Shown here: one piece after another, positions 11,944-26,900 of the stretch | How positions within the stretch are numbered: the stretch's first letter is position 1 | Layout: each line of letters opens with the position of its first letter | DNA from: Sinohyriopsis cumingii | Lineage: Eukaryota; Mollusca; Bivalvia; Unionida; Unionidae | DNA length: 64,000 nt | Reading direction: 5' to 3' | Assembly: GCA_028554795.2 (NCBI GenBank) | Contig: CM068842.1 | Location: 25,950,590-26,014,589 of the forward strand | Position numbers and translations under genes: made by a program | The notes under the pieces: model-generated | What the model saw: the letters and a program-made list of their open reading frames with translations, nothing else | Database searches by the model: none | Told to the model about the DNA's origin: nothing

Positions 11944-14900
11944 AGAAAAGAACTCCAACTTTTACCCTTCTGCTTTTGCGCAAGCAAAACAACAAATGGA
12001 AAATGATGTTTCTAGTACAACTAGGCATTAGGCTAGTGAAAAATCTGTTGAAAGTCGATGTATTAGGATGTATTCAGAAATAGCCCCCAAAACGTCTTTC
12101 CTACTCGCATTTCAGGTGAAAATGACATAAACCTCCAACAAAAAACTTTTGGGCTACCAACAAGATTCCTCTTTCTGGGACAGCCAGCTGATTGGGTGGC
12201 TGTAAGATGGGTGACTGTACAGTCAGCCTGGCAGATGGCTGGAGATGGAATGGGGTGGGAGGAAAGCAAAATGGAACAATTAGCTGGTACGTGGTACAAG
12301 TCCATGACCAACATGAGATCACTAGTGCAGTGGCTTATAGCACAGATGGCTGATAAAATATGCCAGATTAGTGTTATACCCCATACATCTGGACTAAGTG
12401 GTACTAAGACCTTGCACACATGATGGGGTACTAGTACACACTGGGCTGTGGCTGCCAAAAATTGTCCTCACTGATTTGAAATTTCTTGAACTGATTGTTA
12501 TTGTGCAACTGAGACAAGAGAGAAAAAATATAATGGGAAATAAGGAATTGTAAATGTTCACTATAATGAAATGCACTTGTTAATAAACCAGCAAAGAAAC
12601 CGAGGTGGTGTTTACAAATAAGACAACCAACAGCAAGAACCAACAATACCATGCTGGCCTACAAGATAAGACTATCAGAACACAAACTGCAACACTTTTA
12701 CATGATAAATGACTAAAATACAACCATAAAGTTGCTAATTTCTAGAAAGTAAAAATCAACAATAAAGCAACTTGCTCCATGGATGGGGTGAATTCAAGCT
12801 GACTTCTGATGGATGATGATCATATTACAGTGAAAGCTTTAATTGGTACACATCCAGTATTTGGGTAGCTACCATTTGGTGGGAAGGGGAGGTTTATTTG
12901 ACATAGAAATATGACCTCCTGAGTGGTAACAAGCTTAGCCAATCATATTGCAAGATCATCCTACTGACATGCATAGATCTTGCTGACATTCAAACTTGTC
13001 TAATGATATTCCAAGTTTGATCAAAATCAGATTAAAACATGGCATCTGGAGTGGCAACATGCAAATTTTGACTGATAGACGATGGCTACATCGCTATACT
13101 GTAAACTCACAAGACATTATGGAATAGTTGCATAAATAAATCCTCACATCCTTTAATTTCTATGGACTAAGTGAAAGTCCATTGTGATTTTTGGCCACCA
13201 AGAGAGGATTACCCAATTCATGAACAATGCTGATAGGATTTAGTCACAAATTTGTTATTGATAATCATGTCCATCATGAGTGTGTGTATTTTTAATGTAA
13301 GTTTTAACAAATTTAGTCATATTACTATGTCTGTGGTGTGGCAGTTTATAGTGATGTCTAGTACTGGGGCAACATGCAGCAGAAATGAAGCATCATACCC
13401 CACCCAGTCACATTATCCTTACACCAGGCTGACCAGTCATAACACTAACCTCTAATGCTGAGCACCAAGCAAGGCAGCTGCTTGTACAATGTTTTTAATG
13501 TCACAGCTGCCAACCCCAGAGTAAAAAAAATACTGACTGATTATGACAAAAATACTGCTTTTCGGGAATAAATACTGATTTTAAAAACTTAATGTATATG
13601 TAACTATTTACAACATCTACAACCATCTGAAAAACCTGACAATAACTTATTTAATGCCAAAGATGGATGTGCACCTTCTGAATGGGCATCCATTCAGAAG
13701 GTGCAAGAGCGCAACGCACATTTAGACACATGCTGCTTATATGAACCTTTTCCACACTTTGTTTTTTTCAAAAATCGAATCCAATGTACAATCTTTAATT
13801 GATTATCTGATTCTGTGTGATTTTGTTTTACTGAAATGTTCTCATTCTATCACACAAATTAATCCTTTCCAATTATACTGTTTAGAAAAATGTGAGAGAA
13901 ATAAAATGCCAGCAACACTAGTAACTAAAAGAGGAAAGGTAATTTCAATCAAACTATATCAAGGTTCCCGCTGGTATTTATAAATGTCGTAAGTTCAGGC
14001 CGAGTTGTTGCTCACGAAGCAGCAAGCTGATGTTTATTAGCTTTTCACACTATTTCCTGTCATGAGCACCTCCAAGCCCAATAAAGAAATCACAATTACA
14101 CAATTTGCAAAACGCAAAGTTTTCTCCTTTACTAGATGGTTTCACAAATCTAAACATGATGGCATAACTGTCCTGCCAGTTGTTTTCTTTTCTTTGCTGG
14201 AGAAAATTCTGAATCTTCTGATTTCCTTTTCGACATGACATGAAGTTGAATATTATAAAGATGAGATATGGTGTTAGCAGCAACTGCTTTGTGCAGTCAA
14301 ATATGGTGGTTAAAGAATGGCATCGTAACCTCAATTTTGAATGAACCAATCATATTTTAGAACTACATGTATTGTGATATATTTACTCTCAGAATGGAAT
14401 AAGGTGCCCACTGTAAACAGAAAAATGCAAGATATTTTTTTAAATATTAATTTAAAAAATAATAAATAAAAACAGATATTTAAGAAGAATTCAGGTCCAA
14501 AAATGGGGGGCGGGGGCGGAATGGGACACTTGGCAGCTGTGTCTTTGGTATGACTGAACTGGTAATATAACCCGCAACCTCCTGTATCCAAGGCAGATGA
14601 TCTAACCACTTAGGCCACCAAAGTGGTCTGTCCATCACGATGATGAATACAATAATGATGATGATAATGATGATGACTGATGATAATTTTACTTCTTTGA
14701 GCACAGGTGTCCTTGATACAGATGTTTAACATGAAAGTGAGAGTAATAAAAGCAATCCCTATTTCTGTCCTATATGAGCAGCCAATGTGGACATCTATCA
14801 AGCTTTTACTGTAACAACATTAATCATCAACACATAAGAAAAAAATGTATCATCATCGTTTCTAAAAAATTAAGGACAGTTGCTACAGCTGAGGCAGGGG

Positions 14901-17900
14901 TGACAGGCAAAACAACAAAACTGCTACAGCCTACCTGGTAATCTTTAAAATTGATAGCCATCCGAAGTTCCACACTCTGGTTGTTGATTTCAGGCCGACG
15001 AATAGTGTGAGTGTATGTCCACACACCTGGAAAAGGGCAACGGGAAACACAATATTTGCAAAAGTAATCAATCAAACTTAAGTCTATGAAATTAAGATAA
15101 GACAAAATAGGGCAAGTCAAATAATCACATAAAATGAATTAAATTTAAATGCATTTATGACTACTGCATCATTTAAAGAAATAATTTTAAAAAAAAAGAA
15201 AATAAACAAAACAATTCTAAATGTGTTCATGGAACAAGGATCCACACCAACGTGCTGGAATACCAACCTAAATGCAGAACTCAGGAGGTGAGTTGGACAA
15301 CAAAACTTGAGAAAGATGAGCTGCATAGCAAACTTAAGAGAAGTGTGATGTGATGTGATTTTGAATTTTTTCATGTAGCTTTAACAATTTTTCAGTCATA
15401 TCGCTACAATGTCTCAGTGTGGCAGGTGACAGTGATGTCTAGCCCTGGGGCATCATGCCACAGACAAGTAGCATGATGTTCCACCCAGTCACATTATCCT
15501 GACACCAGGCCAACCAGTCCTAACACTAACCTCTTAATGCTGAGCGCCAAGCAAGGCAGCTGTGAGTACCATTTTTGTAAGTCTTTGGTATGACTCAGCT
15601 GGGGATTGAACCCTTGACCTGCTTCTGAGGCGGACACTCTAACCACTAGGCCACTGGAGCAGTCTTAAGAGATGTGAGCTGGACAGAAGAAAGGATAAGG
15701 CTAACATTATATGCCCCTACTGTTGTATAAATAGAACTCTAAATTGGTCACATTTACCTTTCTAAATCTGGTTATATTGTCCTGGTGCCAGTAATATATT
15801 AAGCTGTTGTTCTCGATGCATTACACTATCAGTTGTTGTTCTCTATGCATTACACTATTGGTTGTTGTTCTCAATGCATTACACTATTGGTTGTTGTTCT
15901 CTATGCATTACACTATTGGTTGTTGTTCTCTATGCATTATACTATTGGTTGTTGTTCTCGATGCATTACACTACTGGTTGTTGTTCTCTATGCATTACAC
16001 TATTGGTTGTTGTTCTCAATGCATTACACTATTGGTTGTTGTTCTCGATGCATTACACTATTGGTTGTTGTTCTCTATGCATTACACTACTGGTTGTTGT
16101 TCTCGATGCATTACACTATTAGTTGTTGTTCTCTATGCATTAAACTATTGGTTGTTGTTCTCTATGCATTACACTATTGGTTGCTGTTCTCAATGAATTA
16201 CACTATTGGTTGTTCTCGATGCATTACACTATTGGTAGTTGTTCTCTATGCATTACACTATTGGTTGTTGTTCTCTATGCATTACACTATTGGTCATCAT
16301 TCTCCAGGCATTACTTTGTGATCTTGTTTTCTAGCAAGTTAAATTGAAATATATGAATTCTGGGTATATATACTTTGTTATCCAGTTTTTTAAATCCATA
16401 GCTTGTGAAAACTTAGTGTTAAATGGGACAAGTCATGGTACCATACTTTAAGTAGTGGAAATGGGGGTGGTGGTGAAGAATATGACGATAAACTTCCATT
16501 ATGATTTCATCACTAGAAGCCACAAGCATTCTGTACAAAATAAGAACTGATCCACAGGATTTTGAATCCAACTTGTTAGTAGTATTGTAAACTTGACATC
16601 AGCATTGTAAACTTGATAGTATCATTGTAAACTTGACATTAGCATTGTAAACTTGATAGTAGTATTGTAAACTTGACATTAGCATTGTAAACTTGATAGT
16701 AGTATTGTAAAATTGACATTAGTATTGCAAACTTGATAGTAGTATTGTAAATTTGACATTCATATTGTAAAATTGATAGTATTGTAAACATTATCATTGA
16801 AAACTTGATAATAGCATTGTAAACTTGACAAAAGCATTGTAAACTTGATAGTAGTATTGTAAACTTGAAATAAGTATTGTAAACCTGACATTAGCATTGT
16901 AAACCTGACATTAGCATTGTAAACCTGACATTAGCATTGTAAACTTGAAAGAAGTATTGTAAACCTGACATTAGCATTGTAAGCGCGTTAGCATAAGTTT
17001 GTTAAGTTTTAAAGCAGGGATTTTAGTTTCATCTTCAGAGGCCATCATAAAAAGGAAATCTTTTTCATACAGCCACCTTGATAAACTGCAAAATAGCATG
17101 TTTAAAAAGAATTCCACCTTTGAGAGGTCAACCTTTTTAGAAGGCAACATTTTTATTGCATAAGGAGTGGTCTTATAACTGTGTTCTTCTCCCAACAAAT
17201 TTGAAGACATTTGTTGCGAAGGTATATATTTTTGTTGCTAATAGTGTACTATTAAACTTAACTTTTTTTTCAAAAAGAAGGTAAAGGTCAGTTCAAACTT
17301 ATTCCCATTATTATTACGACTGGATTGGGTTTCAGGTTCTCAAAACGAGGGAGAAAGAATTTGGCATTGACAAGTGCAAGTAATATACAAGATAAGGAAA
17401 AGTGTAGCATTTGCAGTTACAGTATCATCAATGGAGTTTGCATATTTAGGTCAATTAAATAGCTTATGAGCTTATTTTCTGTACAGTATCAACTTGTCAT
17501 ATCACTCCAACTGATTAACACATTAACCCTTAGTGATGAGTTTACGTGGCAGGAGGTAGTAGCCTACTGTCGAGTTCTGTAGCGTCAAGGTCATGTATGA
17601 TACACTAAAGTGGGTGGTATTATAGAAAGGTAGACAGATGTAGCTCTATAATGATACCAAATAATCTGGAATTTCTAGTTGCACTACAAAATACAGAGGG
17701 AAAAACCTCATTTTTTGAACCCGATTTTTTCCACCCAAAATTTGCCCGTGGTCAGAATCCAATTTTGTGTCTGGATTTTAGACTTTTAGGTCTTAGATCT
17801 AAGGCAGACTGGTATGAACTGCAAATGGACAGATGAACCTTTGCAAAAAGTAGGATAAGATGGGCATTTGGAATAAAGAGTGGTCTCAATATACGAAAAT

Positions 17901-20900
17901 AATGGGTCAGTTAAACACACACACACACAAAAAATCAACTTTTACCTATCTGCTCATGCACAAGCCAATGGAAAATGATGTTTCTAACACAACTAGGCAT
18001 TATGTTATTGGTAGATCACCTGCAAGTTGATGAATTAGGATCTATTCAGAAATAGCTTTCAAAATGTGTTTCCTACTTGAATATCAAGTGAAAATAACAA
18101 AAACCTCCAGGGGTTAATGTGTTAAGATGTTCATTGTTTTAAAATCTGGTGAAAACATACACATCTTTCTAAAAGATCACAAAATTTGCATCTATCATTA
18201 TTAGTGATCAACTACAGGTATCTAACAACTGTCTGCATTTTGAAGACAGAATACAAAAGCCTTCATTTCCTCCTAAAACAAGATCTGAACAAACGCAAAG
18301 TTAATATGGTCAACAAAATACGAACAAGGGAAATGTGTGTGTGTGATTTGGATTTTTAACGTATCTTTAACAATTTTTCAGTCATATCGCTACTATGTCT
18401 GCAGTGTGACAGTTTATAGTGATGTCTATCACTGGGGCACCATGCCGCAGACATGTAGCATCATGTCCCACCCAGTCACATTATCCTGACACCAGGCCGA
18501 CCAGTCCTAATACTAACCTCTTAATGCTGAGCGCCAAGCAAGGCAGCTGTGAGTACCATTTTTATAAGTCTTTGGTATGACTCAGCCTGTGATCGAACCC
18601 ATGACCTCCTGCATCTGAGGCAAACAAGGGAAATAGAAAATAAACACAAGAAAAACAAAGCTTTTCTGTATGCTAAATTCCTCAGTGTGCCAAAAATATT
18701 ATTTTCATTAATGCCAACATTGTATTTTAAATGCAAAAACCTTACTAAGGTGAGCACAAAAAAGTAGGTCACTGTGAATTAATTTCTAAGTAATATTTAT
18801 GTACTACTTAACGTAGCAGTACAGATCAGATTTAGAGTCGTGCTATAGGAATGTTTAAGTAAAGAAATGGGTACAGGAGTCGGTATTAAAGCAATGAATT
18901 CTAGTATAAGAATGATCTTGGTAATGTAAAATTGATAATATGGGACATTTTTTAAAAAGTATACTTAAGACTCTTTCTCATTAGTACACTAGTTATTAAA
19001 ATGAAGACAATATTTTAACATATCAGCTTCTTAATGAAGGCAAATACAAAATGAAAAATATAAGAAATTTCAAAAATATATGTCATATCATCATCAAAGT
19101 ATAATTACTTATTGATGTCCTACAAGGGTATTACAAAAAAATATGGATTTTTGTTGTTGTCGTAAAAATCACAATTATCCAGAATCTAAATGATCCTTTC
19201 TGCAAGAATGGACTGCTGTTTGTTGCATCAGACTATGTTTGTGTTTATTGCATAGCACCTGGGCAGATGAAAAATGTAAATACAACTGTTGTGTTTATTG
19301 CTCAGAACCTGGGTGGATGAAAAACATTATATAATATACAGCTATTCTTGTTTATTACTCAGAACCTGGGTGGATGAAAATGCTGTTTGTGTTTATTGCT
19401 TAGCACTTGACTGGATGAAATAATCTGTTAAGTCTTCTACGGCATTTCATTTCTGAAAACTTTCAGAACATGAAACATCTGCTAAATCTTCATAAAGGAA
19501 ATAACAACTTTATGAAATAATATTTTTAACCATCTTAGTTTAAACATTTATAATTGATTGAAGAATTAATTGCTAAAGAAATGAATTTACAGATACAGAG
19601 ATTTGACAACTGACTTGGAAATTTCTTAGAAATGTTGTGGTTCCTTTCAGTGGTAATGAGATATCCATGAGGTTCCTTTCAGTGGTAATGAGAGATCCAC
19701 GAGGTTCCTTTCAGTGGTAATGAGATATCCATGAGGTTCCTTTCAGTGGTAATGAGATATCCATGAGGTAAAGAAAACAAAACAATTTTAGGTGAGGTAA
19801 ATTTGACATTTTTGGAAACATAAAAGAAAGGTTTTTCAGCTAAATGAAATTCAGTGCTCTCTAAATGATGAGTGGTTGAATCACAATGCAAGCAGTTCGC
19901 AGGTAGTTTAAAACAGTACCAAGCAAAGATGCATATTCTTGATATATTATAAAGATCAATTTTGATCTACAATGGAAGGAACAAAGTAGAACAGCAAAGG
20001 TCTTGCTTCTCCAAGATTTCTCTTTGATGGTTAAACACAGATGGACAACAGACATATCCGTCATTTTCTGGTCTGAGATCTAACTTCTGTGAAGTGTCAA
20101 TGGAATTATCTGGCTTTCCCAGACCTTGTTCCCACTCATTTCTTGCAGCACATCAAATATAAGCATGTGCCTTGGGTTCAACCGGCTACATGTCCCCCAC
20201 CCTGAACAAAAATGGGAAAAGGCTGTAACCCTTGTCTAAATAATGGCACAAATTATAAAATTTATCAAGCCAATCAGAGTAGACTTCTACCAAAAAGCTT
20301 GGGGATATGCTCACAGACAAAAGAAGAAAAAAAAAGCAAGAATACTTGGGCCCAGTTGTTTCAAAAACATGTATTGAGGCATACACAAAAGGATGCCAAA
20401 CACTTTTCCAAAGTCCTGTGGGAGCCCATCTTGAGAGATGCAGAGATTGTTACAAAGCTCTTTAGTGAGATGGACAAGTTAGGTTTGTTGGAGATCCAAG
20501 ACTCTCAAGCCTGAGAGTTAGTGTTGTCATCTTGCATTCTGCAGAAAAGCAGGAACCACTGCTTCAGTGGCCAAAGATGAAGCTGTGAAAGGTGACGAGG
20601 ACCAATCCTCTGGCTTCTTTTGGTAGGTGGACAGCTGCTCTAGGATATGCAGGACTTTTACCCAATATCTTCTTTCTCAGTGCATTTATTGCCTTTTCCC
20701 TGCCAGTGATGATAAGCCCTGGGAGACGTGCTGGACTGAGGCTAATTTTATGCTACCAGTGCAGTGGCAAGCAGAAGAAACAGCTATCCCAGTGACTCCG
20801 CCAGGGACTTCTCGTGGAATCTTTATATAACATTTTGTAAATTCATAAAAACAGGAGAATTGGAATGTTCTGACCTGACTTGAGTTGCAGTGCTACTGGT

Positions 20901-23900
20901 GATCAGTGATCACAATTTCAAGTACCTGCAGCCATACTGAGGCCATACTGAGTCTGCCACTATAAGTATTTTATATCCAATGCAGCCCTATCTCGTTCCC
21001 TGTTACTCCTGTGCAAAGCTTTCTAAAACAGAGGCCCATCATAAATTCTTGTAGTATACTCATGCCATTTAACAAAAATACATGAATCATGAGAGAGTTC
21101 CATTAAATAAAAATACATACCATCTTTTCCCCTTTTCCTCAGACGTGCCTGCATTTTTCTGCTTGGTGTCACCAGGTAGTCATGGCAAACAGTGAAATCC
21201 TCACACTTTGGAAAGTCCTGACAATAATGAACAGATAATACACCAATTATTTGATGCAGCTGATACTACGGTGAATTCAACATTTTTGGGGTAGTATAGA
21301 TTTTTATGAAGTTTGTGGATGCCAAATATCATGAATTGAGAAAACAACTACTGTTGAATTTCTGTTATCTTTGCAGGCATAAAAGTTTAGTTTTACCATG
21401 TCTCATGCTACTGTAAGGCAGAACGTCTTCTTTATTCAAATATTCTCAAATTTATACGAGTGGGATTGAAGGGATGATAATAAAAATGACAACACTTTTG
21501 AGTTCCTTTATTTCTTGGATGTAACAAAAAGTGTAAACCTAATATAGGAATGCTTTAAATTAATGAGGTGAACAAAAAGCACAATGATTATGTCAATCAT
21601 AATGGTTGGCATATATGCTAATGGGTAGCTGAAATTGGGACCAAGATATACCGACCACAATGAATAGATAGTGGACAACAACAAAAAAGTTACAAAAGCA
21701 AGAAAAATGTGTTACCTTGGCCTAGTTTTAGTATGTAAGAGTTAGTTTTGCTGAGATGGATTCATATACTGATTTATTTGTGTGAAGGTTAAATATCCAA
21801 GATATTGGGGGTGTAAATAATGGTCCGTTGAAATAAAAAAAATTAGTAAAGGGTAAAATTTAAGTCAACCTGCTCTAGTATTGTTAAGATTGAATTACTT
21901 TTCCTGAGAGGCAATCTTGTACTATTTTCATGAGTGTATGTGATACTGGTTCAAGATATGGAGAGTGTAACAAATGAATAGCAGAAAAACAAGTCAATTC
22001 AAGCATGAAAATTCAGTCACATCGACCTAGTTTTGCATGGCTGAGATATTTTTTACTGAGGTGCATCAACATACCAGTTTACATCAGTGCTGGTGAAATA
22101 AGGTCAAGATACTGAGCCTGCAATGAACAGCTGAAAATACAAAGTCTCTCAAGCATGAAAATTGGGTCACCCTGACCAAGTTTTGGCAAGGTTGATTTTA
22201 TAAAAACAATAGATGTATCCACATACCAATTTATTATCAGTGTAAGTGAAATAGGGTCCAGGATAATAAAAATACAACATACAAATGGCTAGAAATATAT
22301 ATAAATATTATCCCAAGGATAAAAATTCGATCACAATAACCTAATTCAGGCACTGTTGATTTATTTTGTTGAGATGCATCCATAAATCAATTTTTGTAAG
22401 TGTTGGTTAAATAAGGTGAAAGATATTGCATATATCACAAACAGCTGAAAATATGAAAGTGACTTGAGCATGAAAATTAGGTCACACTGACCTTGTTTAT
22501 GCATGGTTAATTTTAACCACGAACAATGCATCCTTATATCAATGTTCATAAGCGTAGGCAAAATGCAGTCCAAGATACGAAGAGTGTAATAAACAGCTGA
22601 AAATACAAGTCACTCAGTAATGCAGATTAGTACACATTGATGTTGTTTTGGTTATGGCTGAATGACTTCCATGGAAATGCATCCACAAACCAAATTTAAA
22701 GGTGTAGCTTGAGATATCAGGGCATAACAAGCAAAAGAACAAACAAATCAACCAACATACAGACTGAATCATGGGCAAAATGCTTAATTCCTTCCAATGG
22801 TGAGGTGATAAAAATCTTAGGTAAGACTAGGTTTACTTTAATTTTGGGAATTCTAAACATAAGTGGCTTAAATTCTTTTACAGTGGGGCAAGGTCTTATG
22901 TTCTACAAAAATTACATTTACCAGATTTTTGAAAAAACTGCAAAGAGGCTGGCTGCATGGGGATACAATTTCATCCTGTTTGTTTCTATTCTAAGTTGAA
23001 AGCTTAGGAAAAATGCTTAGAAAAAAATAAAGTATAAAAGGAATATTAATTACTACCAAAAGATTATTTTAGTAAGCTGTCAACATATATATTTTAAGAA
23101 GTGTCAGAAGAACCACTAAAACACATTTTCAAAACACAGGATCAATTTTAAAAAATTTCTGGATTAAAAATAACTGTTGGAAAAACTAAGGCATGGTGAT
23201 CATAAACAGTGCAGAATATGAAACTACCTGACAATTTAAATTTAGGACCATTAATACTGGGTGGGGTGGGGTGTTTTTCTTAATAAATAATATATGGGCA
23301 CTTAATTCTCATGAAACTTGTAAGAAATAATAGAAAATGTATTTTATAACTGGATTACAAGGAAACTAACTTTGTTTGGTCAAATAACAGTAATAAAATC
23401 TTTAGACTTAATTAAAAGAATGAAAAGAATTATAAGCAAATATTTTATGTGATGGTGGACCAGACAAAATAAAACCTAGAATAACTGCAAAAGAATATAA
23501 ACTGGAGAATTATAAATGACTGATCTCAGCAATTGTAAAAGACACTGCTGAAAATTATTTGGCTAAAATGAATCTTACAAATTTAGATGTTTAACAACTA
23601 TTGTATAACATATATTTGCAACAATAGTCATACAATAAAAAAAATCCATTCTGGGAAAATGCTTTAAAAGCTTGTTCAACTTTTATAGATAAGGATACAT
23701 GTGATCTTTTTAAGTGAAAATTTAATTTGTCAACAAGATAGCTGAAAATATATATTCTTCTCAATTCCTCAGGTTTAAGTAAGTCTCTGTTAGTCTGTCG
23801 GCATCTCAGCCACGACTATCTATTTATATCTCAAATCTTGTACAAAATGAAGAACTGATAATAGCATTCAGTGATTTGTATTTTCAAACAAACTTGTACA

Positions 23901-26900
23901 TCTTGCACACACATGTAAAGTGATGATCACAAGGATCCCCAATCATGGCATTGCTGGGGTAATAAATATTTAAACGAAGTTTATCAAAGGGACGGACACT
24001 TTACTGACAAGAATTTCGAGAAATCCAAGATAAACCATTACTTGCATTCAACTGTCTGTGATATTTTTGAGCCAGATCTGCCAACCCCAATGATAGTCAC
24101 TGAAGGAGATTTTGAAAACTTTTCAGGGAGATTTCAATTATTTTGCACTTCTTGCAAAAATGCTGTATATAAATCACTAACATCAGATAGGCATGGAAAC
24201 TCGAGGCTACAAGTTTGGAAAGAATTTATATATTTTTTGACTTTCTATTTTCATCCGAATGCCTCTTTTGTTTATTTGTTGTTGTTGTTGGATTTAACGC
24301 CATTTTTCAGCACATGATAGGCATGGCGGCCAGTATTAATGATTGTGGAGGAAGAACCCTGGAAAACCCCGGAAAGAACCACTGACACATGAGAAGCTAC
24401 TGGCAAGCTTTCTCACATACCCACATTGGTCGAATCCGAGACTCAAACCCACACAGATAGAGGTGAGATGGCAGTGATCCGTAACGGAGAAAGCTTTAGA
24501 CCACTCGGCCAATCAGGCCCCCCCCCCCCTTTTGTTTAGATATTGTAGAATAGGTCAACAAACATAAGGATTCAACTTTGCAACAACTTTAATGTGCTTT
24601 AAAAGAAATTCTGCACAATTCTGCTCTACCAAACTGGTGATTTTTGAATTGTTTTTCTTTAAAGAAAACTCCAAATTTCTTTTATGAAACAAATATTTTC
24701 AGGGGGGAAAAAAATAATAAAAAAATGTGGGAGTACAGGAGGAACAGTCGGATTTCAGGAGTCTCTCACAAAACAATGGGAGTGTTAGCAGATCTGTTGA
24801 GAATAAGAAGATTAAAAACCCTATCTCAATATGATGATCCATTTGGAAGGAGTAGCAATAACAAGATTTTCACAATAGACATCATAGTGGCTATATCGGA
24901 TGTAATATCAGTACCATTTTCATCTAGGAACAACTATTTATCACAAAAATGTCTTTCCATGAATTCCCCATGTTAATGACTGTCAATTTAGGCAGTGTAA
25001 CAATAACAAGATTTTCAAGATGGCACTGTTATCATTTAGGACAAACAAGATCTCAAAAGATTTTATTTTGTAGTAAATCCAACGATGATATAATTTAATA
25101 TCCATTCAGAAGTAGTGATACAATTTTCAAGATGGCCACTGCAGCAGCCATACTGGATGTCCTTGTGGCCCCATTTTGATAGTAATCCCTCAAAGTAGTT
25201 TAGGGTGGAGTAGTAATAACAAATCTGCACTAATACACAATGGCCACCCAAAAATATAATTTGGTCTATGACAAGAAGAGCTAAAGCAAGTGACACTCAA
25301 CTGTCTTAAAGAATTTCCAGGAAATGAAGATAAGACTGTTTTCAGTTTTTTAACTGCTGATTGTTGAAACCATGTATTATATTCTTGTACTAAAGGTTTT
25401 TCAAAGCCATATTGAATACAAGATTTGAACCATTATATGACTTTTTGTAACGCTTCTATTTCAATATGACTTTCCATTAAGAAGCAAAAACAAGATGACT
25501 CAAGGTCAGATCAGTGGATTTTCACATTTTGACAAGATTTTCAAGATGGCTGGCCATGGTGGCCATATTGGAATTCAAATCAGCTCCATATTAATTGAGG
25601 ATCAATTATACATCACAAAACTTCTAGCAATATCCCCAAGTTGTTATGACCATCCATTCTCAAGACAAGTAGCAACAAGATGATTTTCACGATCGGTGCA
25701 GTGATGGTCATTCAGAATGTGCAAACAGAACCATTTTCATTCTGGTTTTTGGCTTTGGATTTTGTAGATTTAATGACATTTTTCAGCCAGTATATTTGGT
25801 GAAGGAAGAAGCATGGAAGACCTCTGAAAGAACCACTGACCCACATGAAACTACTGGCAAGCTTTCCCACATATCCATGCTGAGATGAGACTGGAAATAC
25901 TTTCATTATGGACCAACTAGATTTTATATGAACTGATCTGGTGAAAACCTGAAGTCCATATGACTTTCCTTCCAGGAAGAGTTATGATAACAAGATCTGA
26001 AAGGCAGTTGCCATGGCATGTCATACTGGACTTCAGATTGGCACCATTTACCTTTAGGACCAACTAGATATCATAGATGTCTTTTAGTGAAAAGCCCATG
26101 TTGATATGACATTTCATTCAGCAGGAGTAGCATTAACATGAATTTAAAGTTAATTACTGTGTTGGCCATTCTGGATGTTGGAGCAGCACTATTTTCATTT
26201 AGTACCAACTTAACCTTGTGATGAAAGTGTGTGCTCAAAGTTTAATGGCAAATCCATAAAGAAGTTCAGGAGCAGTAGTGACAATAAACTTATGCTAATG
26301 GATGGACAGATGTTGGACACTGCATGATGGACAACAGGCCATCTCATACGCTGTTCTAGTCTATGACCAGTACAGATAAAAATGATCTTAAGACACTGAA
26401 CTCACCAACAGGTCTGGGATACAGGCAACGAGGAATTTACGCTTTCTGCTGTTAGATTTCAGACGATCTCCTGGATCTATACCAAGACGACTGCAAACAG
26501 CCTGGAATGAAGTACCAATAGTACAATCAAGTCACACGCATCATCCTGACAGTCATTGAATATGTATTAAATCATGTAACCTTAACAGCAAACCATTAAA
26601 ATAAAAAGATTAATCTGATGATGGTTTGGGTGGGTGTGAGTGTGTGTGTGATTTAGATTTTTAACGCAGCTTTAATAATTTTTCAGTCATATTGCTATAA
26701 TGTCTGTAGTGTGGCAGTTTACTGTGATGTCTAACACTGGGGCATCTTGCTGCAGACATGTAGCATTAAGTCCCACCCAGTCACATTATTCCGACACCAG
26801 GCCGACCACTCCTAACACAAACCTCTTAATGCTAAGTGCTCAGCGAGGCAGCTGTTAGTACCATTTTTATAAGTCTTTGGTACAACACGGCTGGGTTTGG

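Larger units (their letters stand above)
13504..14539 (-). mobile_element. hAT-like element with BED-finger transposase remnant
   Basis: The ends are inverted: CAGCTGCCAA on the left and ttggcagctg on the right, the CAG..TGCCAA pattern of many hAT transposons. Length is 1036 bp. On the minus strand around 14050-14250 there is a reading [20 protein letters not shown], then [17 protein letters not shown]. This C-x2-C finger context is typical of BED/DUF4371 hAT transposases. It stops early, so the element is non-autonomous. I could not define a clean 8-bp target duplication. Confidence 0.7.
13268..14641 (-). mobile_element. SINE family 1, copy b, split by a hAT element
   Basis: The SINE body and tail are at 13268-13503 (tcacattatccttacaccag, cttgtacaatg). 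The tRNA-like head is at 14540-14641 (tgtctttggtatgactgaac, tctaaccacttaggccacc). The two halves join to a normal family-1 SINE once the element at 13504-14539 is removed. Confidence 0.8.

Noticed and set aside
15807-16321. Three overlapping frames of 86-162 residues
   Set aside because: They come from the 29-bp minisatellite, where the three frames interchange every unit.
20212-20830. Frames of 66-100 residues near 20.2-20.8 kb
   Set aside because: They overlap on several frames with no recognisable motif or splice context. Possibly an old retroelement, but I cannot support it.
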